From Asterella californica (taxonomy: Eukaryota > Streptophyta > Marchantiopsida > Marchantiales > Aytoniaceae): DNA of 64,000 nucleotides. The stretch is taken from NCBI GenBank assembly GCA_036924285.1, contig JAYKYS010000004.1, forward strand, positions 27,064,001 through 27,128,000, written 5' to 3'. Under the pieces are notes generated by a model, which saw only the letters and a program-made list of their open reading frames with translations, was not told the DNA's origin and did no database searches. Shown one piece after another: positions 33,994 to 46,210 of this stretch (positions within the stretch are counted from its first letter, which is position 1; every line of letters begins with the position of its first letter). The translations under genes were made by a program, and so were the position numbers.

Positions 33994-35604
33994 CTATGGT
34001 AGAGCTTCAACGTCTTGAAAATTCGGTACTGTCCTTAGTCTTTCTGCAGACGACGCAGCGACGATGCACTCCTCCTCGTTCATAATATCAGTGTCAGGTT
34101 GTTCCACAGTGAAATAGCGCGCACGAGTTTGCGCAAAAAAAATGTTGTCAATGTCTGATATAGTGATAGTTTCTGGACGAACGATAGCCTTCCATAATGA
34201 ATCGCTCCTAGCCTTATGAATTCCACATGCCATCAACCATCTGCAAGAAGGAGTATATTTATCAGATCTGATCATCGAGCGGAGGCAAGTTCTCAAAGTT
34301 GTACCTAATGGATGTGTGCTCTTGAACTTGTTGAATTGGAGGGCCCGTTGGAGAACGTTGTTGCAGTTTAACTCGACCCGGTTTTTGGTGTCTGCAGCAC
34401 CAAAAAGAGTAAAAAGTTCTTCCCCCTCCTGGAGCATACTGTCAGTAATATTCTTCATGCACGCTTTGTGATGAACCTCAGCCTTGTCTTTCATGCAGTA
34501 CCTTACCATGCCGACGAAGGTATGGAGGCCTTTGTTTGTGAGTGACTTGACACAAACTTCCCCTCCAACAGACCTGTCGAGTCTCTTCCAGCCAAGAATT
34601 GCAAGCAGACGCTGTTTTATCTACACAGTAGTGCTAGCTTCGACACATATAACGCCCTGTACATGCAAGTGGAGTAGACTTCCTCCTCGTTCTACAGACA
34701 GCAAACCGCCCTTACACTCATCTTGGAGAAAACGACAGAGAAGTGGCCAACGTTCGTCGATATCGAGGTTAGTCCCGGTGCAATTGATAGTTACCGACAA
34801 CTCCACTTGCTTCGTAATAGGTACCCTACGTGTTCCGCTCGCAAGAGGCGGTGACAAAGTCTGCAGACGGTGAGCTCTGGCGGCTTGTCTGAGCAACATG
34901 TCTAAAGGGATAGTGCTTGCAAGCAAACCTATAAGATGCGTGATCAACGTCGTGGCAAAGACAGCGAATACACTTGAGCCGGTAAACACCTACCACACTG
35001 GGTTTTAAAAGACTCGGATCACTCGGAAGCTGTAGGAATTTTGGATAGCAAAAAAGAATGGAACGACTGTCTCGTAATACTAGCCAAGTTCCTTCTGTAT
35101 GTATGTAATGGAAAGGACCGACAACGGCCTGAAGACAACTCGTGGGTACAATAAATGACCTGGAAACGAGGACATAATCCAGCGCAGGAACTAAGATTCG
35201 GGAGGCACAAGAGTAAAATGAAAGTCTATGTAAATGTAGGACCTAGACCTGTATAGATCGACATCACAGGAGAGCAAACTGCCGAAGTAAAGACGGTAAG
35301 GAGGTGAATTGAGAGGGCGGCGAAAACGATCGATAACACATGGACCGGAGACATCAGTTTGGTGACAACAAACCGCTTCGAAGACACGGAAGCTGTCCTG
35401 CACTTCCTGTGCACATTCTCGTACATGAGTTAAGGCAGTGGGAGTGGAAGGAATACAGCGAGTTTCATCATCGGCAACCAATTCCGAGATGGGAGTAGAT
35501 GCAAGGGACAAGCAATCATCATCGACATCGATAACAATAACTTCAGGATCAGCTACGTCTTGCGACATGAAAAGAAGCGAGAAAATCAAAAGAAGCAGTC
35601 GCAA
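33994..35604 (-). pseudogene. HUH rolling-circle endonuclease (Replitron-like), copy 1
   Basis: A rolling-circle initiator nicks one DNA strand through a tyrosine. Read on the - strand: an acidic N-terminal start near 35565 (VIVIDVDDD), then a conserved domain with GPFHY and WLVLRD. Next come VERGGSLLHLHVQGV with the HUH-type HLH at 34663-34671, and VRYCMKDK with the putative nucleophile Tyr at 34498-34500. GAADTKNRVEL, RALQFNKF and DIDNIFFAQTRAR follow. The HxH-x-Q-G and Y-C-x-K-D pair matches rolling-circle Rep motifs II and III. No helicase (Walker) domain is seen, which argues against an integrated CRESS virus and for a Replitron-type transposon. A TAG between HLH and the Tyr segment aligns with CAG in copy 2, and a frameshift lies near 35190. 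Confidence 0.78.
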
Positions 35605-36022
35605 TACTTATCTGCTGCCATAAGATAAGTAACGAACGTGAAGACGCGTCGAGCTAGAAGAGAAGAAGCAGCGAACGCTCCGGCATGAGCGTTCCATCCG
35701 CTGTCGTCGACGTCGAGTTCTTCCTTTGCCGAGTTACAGCAAAGAAAGAACGTGACGAGAAGGAGGTTAGAAGCAAAAGCGCAAACGATTCTCGTATTCC
35801 TCCTATGACAATTCGAGAAGCAAAGAAGACAGACATTTTGCCTAGCGAATGAAAGAGCGCGATGAAAAGCATATCAGACAGAATCGACAATGAACTTCCA
35901 TCCACGAGCAAAGGTTCCACGGGACCACGGTAATGACGCCTTCCAATCCCAACGAGCAAGAAACGATTCGTTTTTTCGAGCTTCGTTCGTTCCACTTGGC
36001 AAGAACCGTGCGGGAAACACCT

Positions 36023-36034
36023 CGGTATTTATAA
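36023..36034 (-). promoter_or_regulatory. TATA-like element upstream of HUH copy 1
   Basis: TTATAAATACC on the - strand lies about 420 bp before the first usable Met of the HUH gene. Position and motif only. Confidence 0.35.
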
Positions 36035-36099
36035 CGACCAGAGCGAAACGATAAACGTGGACGAGAAGCGTGAAAGAAGAAGCGAGCGACATGTCTGAG

Positions 36100-36405
36100 A
36101 AGCGAGGGACGAAAACCAACGCAGACTCCGCACGGTGTCATGCAAGGTGGCCTCGCTACATGCCGAAAATGAAACCGGTTTTCCATTCTGTCGTGAAGAC
36201 GCCGTGATAGTTCAAAAATCGCGGCGCCTATCGCTAAATAACCAGGTCTACCGCTATAACGGAAAGCAATGCATGGACCGTCTGACGCAAGCTGGCCCCG
36301 CTGGTATCCACATGCCCAAAAATTAAAGCGGTGTTTCATTCTGCCGTGAAGACGCCACGATAATTCAAAAATCCCGCCGCCTACCGCTAAATCACAGGCG
36401 CCCAA
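36100..36405. repeat. 153-bp tandem duplication upstream of HUH copy 1
   Basis: TTCCATTCTG-CGTGAAGACGCC at 36181 recurs at 36334, followed by TTCAAAAATC and CGCTAAATM. The unit is 51 codons long, so a - strand ORF (35842-36405) contains two similar 51-residue repeats. I do not take this as proof of coding. Confidence 0.8.
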
Positions 36406-36513
36406 CCAGTTGTTTCTCCCGACTTTCCTTTCCTCGTAATGCTCCTTTCTTTAACTCTCGCTGTACACGCCTGGGAGATGTCTATTCCTCGTAACTCAGA
36501 GCACCTGCATATT

Positions 36514-36543
36514 CACCTCCTCCATCTTTCGACGGAGGAGGTG
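36514..36543. repeat. Perfect 10-bp hairpin followed by a T-run
   Basis: CACCTCCTCC and GGAGGAGGTG with a 10-base loop, followed by GAGAGGGTTTTTTT. It sits between the two HUH gene copies and could mark a transposon end. It resembles the CACCTC foldback at 14720. Confidence 0.75.
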
Positions 36544-36724
36544 AGAGGGTTTTTTTAAAACCGGTTATTTATTTGACGCTTTTCGGCTTCCATGGGTTAC
36601 TTTTAACTGTTTATTCAACGCGTTTCAGCCCTCGGGGGTTACGTTCGACGTCGGATTAAAACGCCAATGGGCCTCCATTATTTTTCCACCCCTTCCAACC
36701 GTATACTCATTACTCTCCGCGCAC

Positions 36725-36815
36725 CTCCATATCTCGACAGCAGACTTGGGGGCCGCTACTCTACCTGCAGCTCCATATTTCGACAGCAGACTTGGGGGCT
36801 GCTACTCCACTTGAA
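36725..36815. repeat. 46-bp direct repeat, two copies
   Basis: CTCCATATYTCGACAGCAGA starts at 36725 and 36771, and the following CTTGGGGGC and GCTACTC blocks repeat in step. Confidence 0.9.
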
Positions 36816-37200
36816 ACAAAGACCGAATGACCATTTATTAAAGCCTGCAGTCTGAACGAACAACGAGCAGGTACAGTCCGGAAGCAGGTCGCCGGGTTTG
36901 GACTCTGCAGACTATGGACCTTTCTCCTAATGCACACTTCAGAAATACACTTCACGGTTTTCGCAGGTCCGAGCTGAGTAGAAGCCGAGTTGCAAGGAAA
37001 AAAGCCCACAGCGGACCAGAGACTTATTTTCATACCAAAAGATTTACATTATCCGCACATGTCCACACAGTCTCTTCCCAAAGACCATGGACGTGCTGTC
37101 ACTATTCTCACATACAAGCAAACTTACAGCTCAAAACTGTTTACTCACTACATTGCCTGCAGCTAGTATATACTCCGGTAGCTACAGAACATAAGACGTC

Positions 37201-38790
37201 TCAAACAGAAATCGGCTGTTGCACTTTGAATGTCCGTCTTGCATCCATACGCCTGAGGAAAGCACCCAACAGCGGTATGTATTCTGCTGTTTCCGTGTTA
37301 CCAATCTCAACGTCAGCCTCTCTATCGGCAGGAACCTCTGCAACAGATACGTCTGGCTGCTGTTCAGCAACTGCATCCGGCGGATTGCTCCAACTATCGT
37401 CTTCCGTGTACCTCCTTCTGCACTGCCCACAACGCCTATTGTCCTGCCAAAAGAAGATATTCTGAACATCTTCTGCAGTGACATCAGCAGGGTGCAAAAA
37501 TTATTTCCAAAGAGAATCGAGCCTTCGTTCCTACATCCCACCTTGAATGAGCCAACGAGGAGAAGCGCTGTACTTCTCAGAAATTAGCATGGTCCTCAAA
37601 CAGGTACGGATTGTAGTAGACAACGGATGAGAGTTCCTGTACTTATTAAACTGGAGGGCCCTGGCAAGTACATTCACATAAGTGAGCTCAACACGATTCT
37701 TTGTATCGGCAGCACCTAAAAGCACATACATATCCTTCCCGTCACTCAGCATGCTCTCAGAAACGTTCTTCATCGTCACATGATGATACTCCTCCTTCTC
37801 ATCCTTCATACAGTAACCGAGCATACCAACATAGGTGTGCAAGCCACAATTTGTTAACGACTTTACACAAATCTCAGCGCCCAGAGGTTTCTTATGCTGC
37901 CAATCCAAAACTGCCATAAGTCATTTCTTAACCTGCGGGTAATTTTTGGCATGGATGCACACTACCCCCTTGAAAGTGCAGATGGAGTAGAGCGCCCCCA
38001 CGCTCCACAGAAAACAAACCCGAAATACAGTGCTTATCCAAAAAAACAGCCAACAAGGAGAAAAGTTCCAAGTCCAAATCCCCTCCTGTCCTACAGATAG
38101 TAATTGACACCTCAAGACTTTTCTCGGGAATCGACAAATTGCTATGCCTCGCTCTTGCTTCCCTTCCCTACGAGACGGCTCAGAGAAGTGAGGATAAACG
38201 TACCTATATCTCGATGGATCCAGCACAACACAGACACAAGGTAGAGTACGTATTCTATAAATCGCCCGTACTGTAGGCTTCAACAATTTTGCGCTATAAC
38301 AATCTACGAAACAACTAGGGTAGGTAAACATCTGCTGGTCCCGATCCTGTAGTACAAGCCAATATGTATCCCCCGTGGTTCCCAAGTACATAAAAGGCCC
38401 GGATATACCCGCAAACACACGAGCTATCTTAACAAAATCACTATCCAGAAGAAAGCGTGGAATATGGTAAGAGAATTCAAGATCCAAGTATACATAGAAG
38501 CGGTTTGCTTCTAACCTTCGATCGTTATATCCTTGATGACAGACCTCATCCAATGTAAGAAAGATGGGAGGGAAACTTAAAGATATAAACAGATAATCAT
38601 CCTCGAACCCCGAAGAATCAGTAAAAGAAATGTGAGGACTGATAGGCTGAGGGCTAGAAGGAAGAGGAGGAGTTCGTTGTGGACTCGAACTACGAAGAGC
38701 AATTAGGTCAGAGATGACACTCGCTTCACGACCAGCAGAGGCGTCGAACGTATTGATCATCGAGACAAAGAACATAAGACTACAAAGCAT
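37201..38790 (-). pseudogene. HUH rolling-circle endonuclease (Replitron-like), copy 2
   Basis: Related to copy 1 along its length but clearly diverged. The N-terminal domain has FYVYLDLEFSYHIP, GPFMYLGTTGDTYWLVLQD and LLKPTVRAIYR. The catalytic part has FSVERGGALLHLHFQG, with the two His at 37982-37984 and 37976-37978, and LGYCMKDEK, with Tyr at 37813-37815. Then come GAADTKNRVEL, RALQFNKY and DVQNIFFWQDNRR, and an acidic tail. An extra G in a G-run just after HFQG shifts the frame. A TGA follows at the place where copy 1 has CGT (Arg). A further frameshift lies near 37530. No helicase domain is visible. Copy 2 is nonfunctional. Confidence 0.78.
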
Positions 38791-39229
38791 GAAAGAAGAG
38801 AACGATACTCTGACCTCATGTCCAGTCGATGGTTATCTGTAGACGGTGGCAGCCCTTACCTACCTGCAAGAACCTCGAAACTGAGGAAAAACACAGAAGA
38901 AGATGACAACAGATGACAATAGCCCACAACTCCATCAGCGGCAACCGGTAAGAACTACTGTAATCTGGATCGTGCACCCTCAAAAATACGAACGTCACAT
39001 ACTGACCATCGTATCTCGCTCCACAGCCGACAGATTCAGCCTCGAATCCCGCCACCTGAGATTGAGCAGCAACAGGGAGGGCAGGGAAATTCACAGGCCA
39101 CAGCCCATGATAGCGATGTTGTCGCACGACTTGCCGCCGATCTCCCAATCCATACCCAATCCCGCAGGACGCTCATCCAATGCCGTAAGCACCCAATCCC
39201 GCACACAGCATCCATGCCCAGCATTCGAA

Positions 39230-39480
39230 ACGAATCATCAGGGGCAACAAAATGAAGAAGTAAAGCAAACGGAGAGACAGCGGTAGCACGCTCCCAATTC
39301 GGCCGCAGCAGCAGCGAAGAACGATGAAGGAAAGCAAACAGAGAAACAGCGGCACCACAGTCCCACTTCAACCGGAGCAGGAGGCAAGAACGCGAAGAGA
39401 AGAGATGCCACGAGAGAAAGACCAAAACGAACAGAGCTGCAACACGCTTCCAATTCGAAAGCAGGAGGAGCCAACAACGT
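39230..39480. repeat. Diverged tandem repeat upstream of HUH copy 2
   Basis: A GCAAACRGAGARACAGCGG...CCCAMTTC...GCAG block recurs at about 39261, 39328 and, weaker, 39430. Long - strand ORFs here (39036-39582) follow the repeat and are not conserved in copy 1. Confidence 0.6.
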
Positions 39481-39599
39481 GAATGACGCGATGAAGACGA
39501 ACGCCATGAGAGTCGGAGACGGACGACGGCAACGGACGGAGCAGGAGCGACAGCCGCGGGATTTGAACGGCCACACCACCACAGCGTTATAAACTCACG

Positions 39600-41842
39600 G
39601 TGCCGTTTTTTTAAATCAAGGCCACGTAACCTACAACGACCCGCCTACTTGTACTTCCTCTGAAACTGCCGCTGCTCTGCATCCCCGCGGCGCCAAAATT
39701 ATTTAATCCTGTGCTCCACGTACGCTCGATTTTTAATTAATTCCGTCCTACTTCCACTGCAGCCAACCAGACTTTTCTATTTTTTCTCGAATCTCGTGCT
39801 TGTCTGTTTCCTCGGGCTGCCACGGTAGTCCGTCAGCATGCATATTAGGGTATCAATTTGTGATCATGGTTGTTTGAGGATCAGAGCAGCTGTTTGCAAT
39901 TTTACAAAACAAGTAGTGAGATCTCACATATCCACAAAACAAGTTCTAATTCATGTTCAGAATCTGCTCTAAGACTTGGTTAAGAATAGTAGGTTAAGAC
40001 AAGTAGGTCGCATCAGTTGTTGAATAAAATGTATGCATGCAAGTTGAGGTTTTGACAAGGAAATAAGAGGATATTAAGCGTTGGAATAGGGGGAAAATCA
40101 TGGTTTTGAGTGGTGGCTTACAGCAAGAGGATATTTGTTTTTTCTTAGAAAAAATTCAAATAACAGATGTTAGAAAAAAAGTTGAGATTTAGGATATACT
40201 TGATTGATTGACTTGGGATATATTAATGATATATTGTTATTATAAGGATAATATATTAAGTTGGTGTACGTCGACTTAGGATATATTAATAGATGTTTAA
40301 GATGAAGAAGCTTAATTAAGCTATTGGATTTTAAGCACCAATTATGCATGATGTCTGATCCTCTCCTAATAGACTTGTATAATGTATATGTCGAATGGAC
40401 TAATGAGAATTAGAGGTTTAATCTGCCAAGATGTGCTAAGATAAACTTGGTGCAATTTAGAGAGAGTTCACAAAATTGAACACCACTTTAAGGAATACGT
40501 GACGTGTGCAGTGAATATTATAACACTCCATAGATGAAAAATCGAAAATCCAAAAGAATTTTTCATTTTCTAGTTAACAGAGATCTAACAGTCGCTAGGT
40601 GGATTATATCCCTTTCCTTTGTCATGATATAAGTTTCCTGAACTATTCTTACCTCATAGAATGCCCAAAAACACAAATTAAGATGCGAATCTCTATCGAG
40701 TATTATTTTACAGATTTGTTTAGCTACACTGTTTAGAAGTAAGTATTAATGTGGTAACTGAAGTAGTGTGGCTTGCAAACTGACCATGGTGTGGTCTACC
40801 ATATGTGGAAAATAGTTTTGGGTCATTCTCATTAATTATTTCAAGTGAGCACGAAGTGATGTCAATTGGAGATTAAAATAATATGTTTAGAGGACTTTCA
40901 AGTTCTGCTGTAATTATGTGAGAATAAATTTAGTTCAAACTTACAAACTTTCAGATATATTATTCATTTACCAAGATTATGTGAATTATCACAAGCATTC
41001 AGTAATCATGAATTGTTCGAATCTCTGCGTTGTCCATTACGCATATTAATATGGTTACTTTCCAGCGGGTTTAATTTTAATTTTTTTAAATGTATTATTT
41101 GATTATGATGAAAATCTTGATATTTTTGGAAAAAAGAGATGATGATCTTGTTCTTGTATCAAATTCTAAGGACAATGAAGGGGACGATGATAACGCTTCA
41201 TCCATCGATTTAGTACTCAATTTGGTATTTCTTTTTAATAATTGTATTATTATTCTACATATTCAAATAATCTTTAATTTATATAGGTTTGCTCTCCACA
41301 CTATTTTTTGTTGTTGTTATTAATGTGAACCACTACTTTAACCCCTAACTTATATCCGCCCTTTCTTATAAATAATATGCGAACTGGGTACGAACCAATA
41401 ACACTTATTAATTTCTACTAATAATAATATTGAGTAAAAGGTAATGTGGCTCACATTATAAATAGTTTCTAGTTTGAAAATATAATTTCATAATTAATAT
41501 AGCCTACACAAATACTTGTAGAGTCAATGTAGACAGTATAGTTTACTGGAGCGCAGCGTTCATGTATCACGTATTCATTTCCACAGAAGCCTGTCACAGT
41601 GAAGAACATAATCGTGTACTGCTCCTCTAAGCTAAGGAATCATTTCTCGAGCCAAAGGTTCGAACTCAACTTCAACTTGTATCCTTAACCTCATAATAAA
41701 CTAATCTGAGTCAGATTATATTCAAAGGTTGTATTGTCGACAGAAAGATCTTTAACTTGTGAAAGATATGCTCAGCCTTGAGATTATATTTAAAGGATGC
41801 AAAGTTGACATAAAACTGTTCTTTTTCCTTCTTCTTTTAAAT
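39600..41842. other. AT-rich stretch without recognised gene
   Basis: The small Asp-rich ORF at 41090-41323 looks like AT-rich chance sequence. Nothing else supported. Confidence 0.4.
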
Positions 41843-41882
41843 TTTTTGGGCTTTTTCGCTGTGGGGCGAAAAAGCCCAAAAA
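41843..41882. repeat. Perfect 17-bp hairpin
   Basis: Left arm 41843-41859 (TTTTTGGGCTTTTTCGC) pairs exactly with 41866-41882 around a 6-base loop. It is GC-bearing in otherwise AT-rich DNA. Confidence 0.93.
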
Positions 41883-44500
41883 CAAGGACTTTTTCTGAGT
41901 ATTATTTCTCAAAGAATTAACGCAAGAATTCAACGAGCAGATTCAGCAAAACTCTTGTTAAAGGTTACGAGAGAGTAAATCTTATAAAAGCAAGCAAAGG
42001 TAATTTTCTACTTGAAAAATCCAAGATTTAGTATTTTCGATTCAAATTATATAAATATAATCAAAATTAATATGTATGAAACTAATTATAATTTATAATA
42101 TCATATACAAAATTACTATCACTTACAAAAACATTGGTGAGAGTGCTCCAAATCTATCTTGCAGAACTACTACGTGTGACACTAAACACGGTTGAGAGTG
42201 TAGCTGCCTCTAGCTACCAAGTAGTATATGGTATACTACCTGGTATACGGTTTCTCTCTTGAAGCAGCAGTCGGCCGAAAGGAACTCCTCCTAGTGCCAT
42301 CAGGGTTCAAAATTTGGACTGTTACCGAGTTATGAATAGTCGAGGGGTTACATATTCGGAAACTCCTTTGGATTATTAACTGGATGGGTAAAGATAGATT
42401 TGGTTGTGAGACGAACAACGGTAACTACTGTGTAATAGGGGTGTCAAAGTTGTAACATTTTTGGAAGATTCAAGACCCCGGAAGGGAGTTACGATTACGG
42501 CCAACCGTCCGTGGCTATTTCTAACGGGTATTTCCGGATGTGCCCGCAGGAAATAGTCGCGGGCGTCTGCTTAACGATTTTTCACTCGTTTTATTTTGCA
42601 GTGGTGAATCTACTGCTCTGAATATTTATTCTCAGTGTCAGAAGAGAAAATCATTGAATACAGAAATCAATGTCTCTTCTCAAAGATGACCTAAAATGCG
42701 TCGCGGTTGTACACAAAGTTACCCGTTTAGAAATTACGATGTTTCTCTCTCTTTCGTTGAAGAATATTTCTTAGTAACTTTTACACTTCTAATAATAGAA
42801 AAACTCTCTTGTGTGAGAGAAACTATATAGTAGTCTCTTGTATCCGGTCATAATCCAAATAGCACCGGTATTTTTTGTACTTTCAACTAGCATTCATATG
42901 AAACAGCCTTGGTACAATAATAAGTTTCGTCACGATCTTATTTCATTGGGCAGTGATTCTTGAACATGTCAAGGGGGCGATAAGGTTTGAAAAGAAGAAA
43001 CAAGAACTCAGGTCGGAAAACCTTCTCCTAGCACTTCTCTGATCATGATGAAAGTGAAGTGGCTGGGTTGAGGAGAGACGGTACTCAAAGAGTTGTGAGT
43101 TGGGTTGGACGGTTGACGACAAGTTGGTCATTTGATATCAAGTTGAGTAGATTCCTAATCATTTTAGATTGTCAACCATCGATTGAAATTGAATGATTTA
43201 GACGTGATGAGACGGGTGTTGCAAACTGTAACAATCATGAAAGATTTGCTATTTCTTGAGTTTTGGATTGAATTTCTAAGTGAAACTTTGGATTGAGAGA
43301 TGCCTTATCAGTAAGATATCTGAAAAGTTTCATCTTGAATGGTTGAATAAGTTATTCAGAGTCTTGGATCAAGTCTACATGGGTATGTAAAGCTCTTAAG
43401 TTAGCACAGATTAAGGTCAGATCCATATATGAGAGTTGGATTGAAGTTTCGACTTGAAAACTATTCAAGGAAAGGTCCAATAAATTTATTTGTGAATTTT
43501 GATCACCATTGGTCAACGATTTTGGAGAGCTGAGGTCTCAAAATTTGGAGAAGCTTATGTTATTGATGGATTCAATTTTCAGTCATATCTGTTGTCAACC
43601 TTTGGTTCTTTTCGAGCAATTGGGGAGAGTTTGCTGCTGAAACTATCATACCTGCATATAAGTCGACATTGTGAAGATGTGAGGCTGATTTCAGCTCTAT
43701 GTGATGAAGAAGCAAGGAGTCGCAATGAATCAAAAGTCGTGTTTGAATTTTCTGAGCTGCTAGGTACCACCATCGTTGGTGCTATGTTATGAATTGAGTA
43801 TTACTTTGAGACGTGCATGTTTTATCTTGGTGGAATGCTTAGGAGACCATGATGTGCAATAAGTTATATTGGGACTCGATTAGTTTACAAATATGGATAC
43901 AAAGTTTGGTTGAGCAGCACTAAAGCATCTTTCGGTTGTAATAGATAGAGTTGTGGTAGTTGGATGACGTGTAGCTAGCGTCATTGGAAAGCTATTAAGT
44001 CGTGCTTTCAGTGATGTAGAGTTACTTTCAGTTAAATGATACAGAGTTGAGTATTTGAACAGACAGAACACATAAGGATTTGTTTGTAAAGCATTTTCTA
44101 CAACTTATACATATCTATTGGATCATAGCAAGCTTTAATCTTGAATCGAGGGAGTACAATGTCACTTGTGCTAGAAGAATAGATAGAGAAACATTTGGAT
44201 TGAATCAAGATTTGGAGTCAACTTGTTCAAGTCACATATCTCTACAGCCATATATCTAATGTATTCTTAAACAGAAAAACACGATATACGACAATGTGTG
44301 TTGTAATCCGTAGACCTCATTAATGCACATTTGCTATACATGTCTCACTTTGTATTCTTTTCTTGTTGCGTTCGTTGCATTCCATGGATGCTCTTTGAGA
44401 TATTCGTGTAACGAAGTCTAATCGTTCTTTCTACCTTGTGGTCAGTCCTCCATCATCAGACATTGTAGCTATTATGTTATCGGACGACAAACCTACCAAT
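41883..44500. other. AT-rich stretch without recognised gene
   Basis: A 97-residue ORF on + (43499-43792) has a fairly protein-like composition but matches no family I know. Confidence 0.4.
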
Positions 44501-44529
44501 AGCTATCAGAAATCTCGGAAGGTGATTTC

Positions 44530-44971
44530 ATAGCTGATAAACGACTACTCCCAAACAGACGATTGAGTTATAGATTTGTGTCCGAGTCTGATATCACCCT
44601 CGTATGCACTCTTCAAGCCGATAAACATTGCTTGGCTGTTGAGAGTGATTCACGACACTTCATGTACATATTGGCTTGTGTGTTACAACTCAAAAACCTA
44701 CTCGATGTAGAAGTAGAAACACGCGAAGGAAGAAAGCATAGCGTAGATGTTTCAGCTGATTATACTGATAATTCAGTTTTTGTTAGTCCTCTAGAGTTCG
44801 GAGAAGGAGTTGAGGAAGTACTTCTGCTTGAGCCCGCTGAGGTTGTGACAGACAATCTGTAGGAGGATTTGTCGTCAGACCATCCCGACGTTGAAGATGA
44901 CACACAAGGACCTAGCCAAGTAGCAGATCTCACGATCGTAGCTCCATCTCATGTTCTTGACTCGATAGCGT
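44530..44971 (+). pseudogene. Remnant of an unknown acidic protein
   Basis: An open frame from about 44530 to 44971 is broken by one TAG at 44860. It encodes about 145 residues with an acidic C-terminal part (EEVLLLEPAEVVTDN, then DHPDVEDDTQG after the stop) and ends at a TAA (44969-44971). The composition (Glu, Asp, Val and Ser-rich, few Lys) differs from the random ORFs nearby. I do not recognise the family. It could be a linker part of a retroelement polyprotein or a host gene fragment. Confidence 0.4.
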
Positions 44972-46039
44972 AAGAGAACATCAATTGAAGAAGTTAGAAT
45001 CATAACAATTTTTCGCTTGTCTTGAACTCCTCCGCAACTACTATTGTACTTTTTATGATTAAAAGATATGTAAAGTTTGTTTGTATTATTTCTTCGGTCT
45101 TATTGTCCAAGTCATTGTTATGTGTCATTCTTTGCGAGACTGAAAACAAGTGAAATTGAGTGTTTGAAATATGTTTTTCCGTGTAGTTCGTAGTTTATTG
45201 AATTTCAAGATTTCACAATTGGAGGAGGTCCAAGAACCACGAATTGAGAAAAAGAGAACTCATGAACGAATATCTGAATATCCGATTGTTATGAGTAGCT
45301 GTCCTAGAACGTAAGGTTTCCATAACAAAAAGAATCAAACCAAGTGAAGCTCAGATGGTTGAGCTATCATCTTCTAACAAATTTTTCCTTTTTAAGATCA
45401 ATTCTCTAATTTGAGATGCTAATGTGACATCCTTGTTTTGTTTTGTAGCGAAATGAAGATTGATATTGGTAAAAAAATTTAATCCAATTGTCATTGATGT
45501 GACAATATATAAGTAGTTACTAATGTGATAGGTTGGTGCAAATGTTTTATATTTATTTTGTCAAAATTTTATCTTATAGTGACTATTTGATAATTGTTAG
45601 AAGACAAAATAGTATCACTTTGATATCTAGTTTTCCTAAGTTGCTTCATGTTTGTGAAGCAAGCGTAACATAATTATACATATACGTTATGCTTAGAGAG
45701 ACATATTCTATGCATATATTTTACGTTTAAAAGGAATATTGTTCTCTACCTTAATTCATTATATTCTCTACTCTAACCATCTTTAGGCTTGTTTGTAAGT
45801 GCTCAAGCTTCCTAAGAGTTGATGACTGGACTTCTATGACAAGAATGGTTCAAGTGGGAAGTCTGATCTCTTGATTGTTGGACATAAGACATGAATAAGC
45901 ATACTCGATTAACTTCAGGAACTTTTGTTCTCTATATTATCGAGAATATTATAAGTGTTATATGGAAAATCTAGACTAGACTTCAATAAAAATTAAACTT
46001 AACTGTTAAATTTTTAGTCATTCTCGAGACAGCGGTGAC
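44972..46039. other. AT-rich stretch without recognised features
   Basis: Nothing I can support. Confidence 0.4.
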
Positions 46040-46045
46040 GTAAAA

Positions 46046-46210
46046 AAAAAGTGCATAGTGCAAGGTCATGCACTTTTTGGAAGTACAAGTGCGAGAATCT
46101 GCTGAAATAAAAAAATACATTAATTCCACACATTGATTTCTCATCTAACCCTTCGCCTCTGAAAGATTAAAAGGATTAAGTGAGAAATTAATACTAAGCT
46201 TGCCGAGTGA
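46046..46210. repeat. TAACCCTTC-family hairpin repeat
   Basis: An 11-bp foldback AAAAAGTGCAT/ATGCACTTTTT (46046-46078) is followed by ATTTCTCATCTAACCCTTC and the complementary GTGAGAAAT. TAAGCTTGC closes the unit, as in the copy near 16990. Confidence 0.7.

Noticed and set aside
33994..38790. Integrated CRESS DNA virus as the source of the HUH genes
   Set aside because: No helicase Walker motifs are seen after the Rep part and no capsid gene is nearby. A Replitron-type transposon fits better, though the question is not closed.
39036..39582. Long - strand ORFs ahead of HUH copy 2
   Set aside because: They lie in a diverged tandem repeat and have no counterpart ahead of copy 1.
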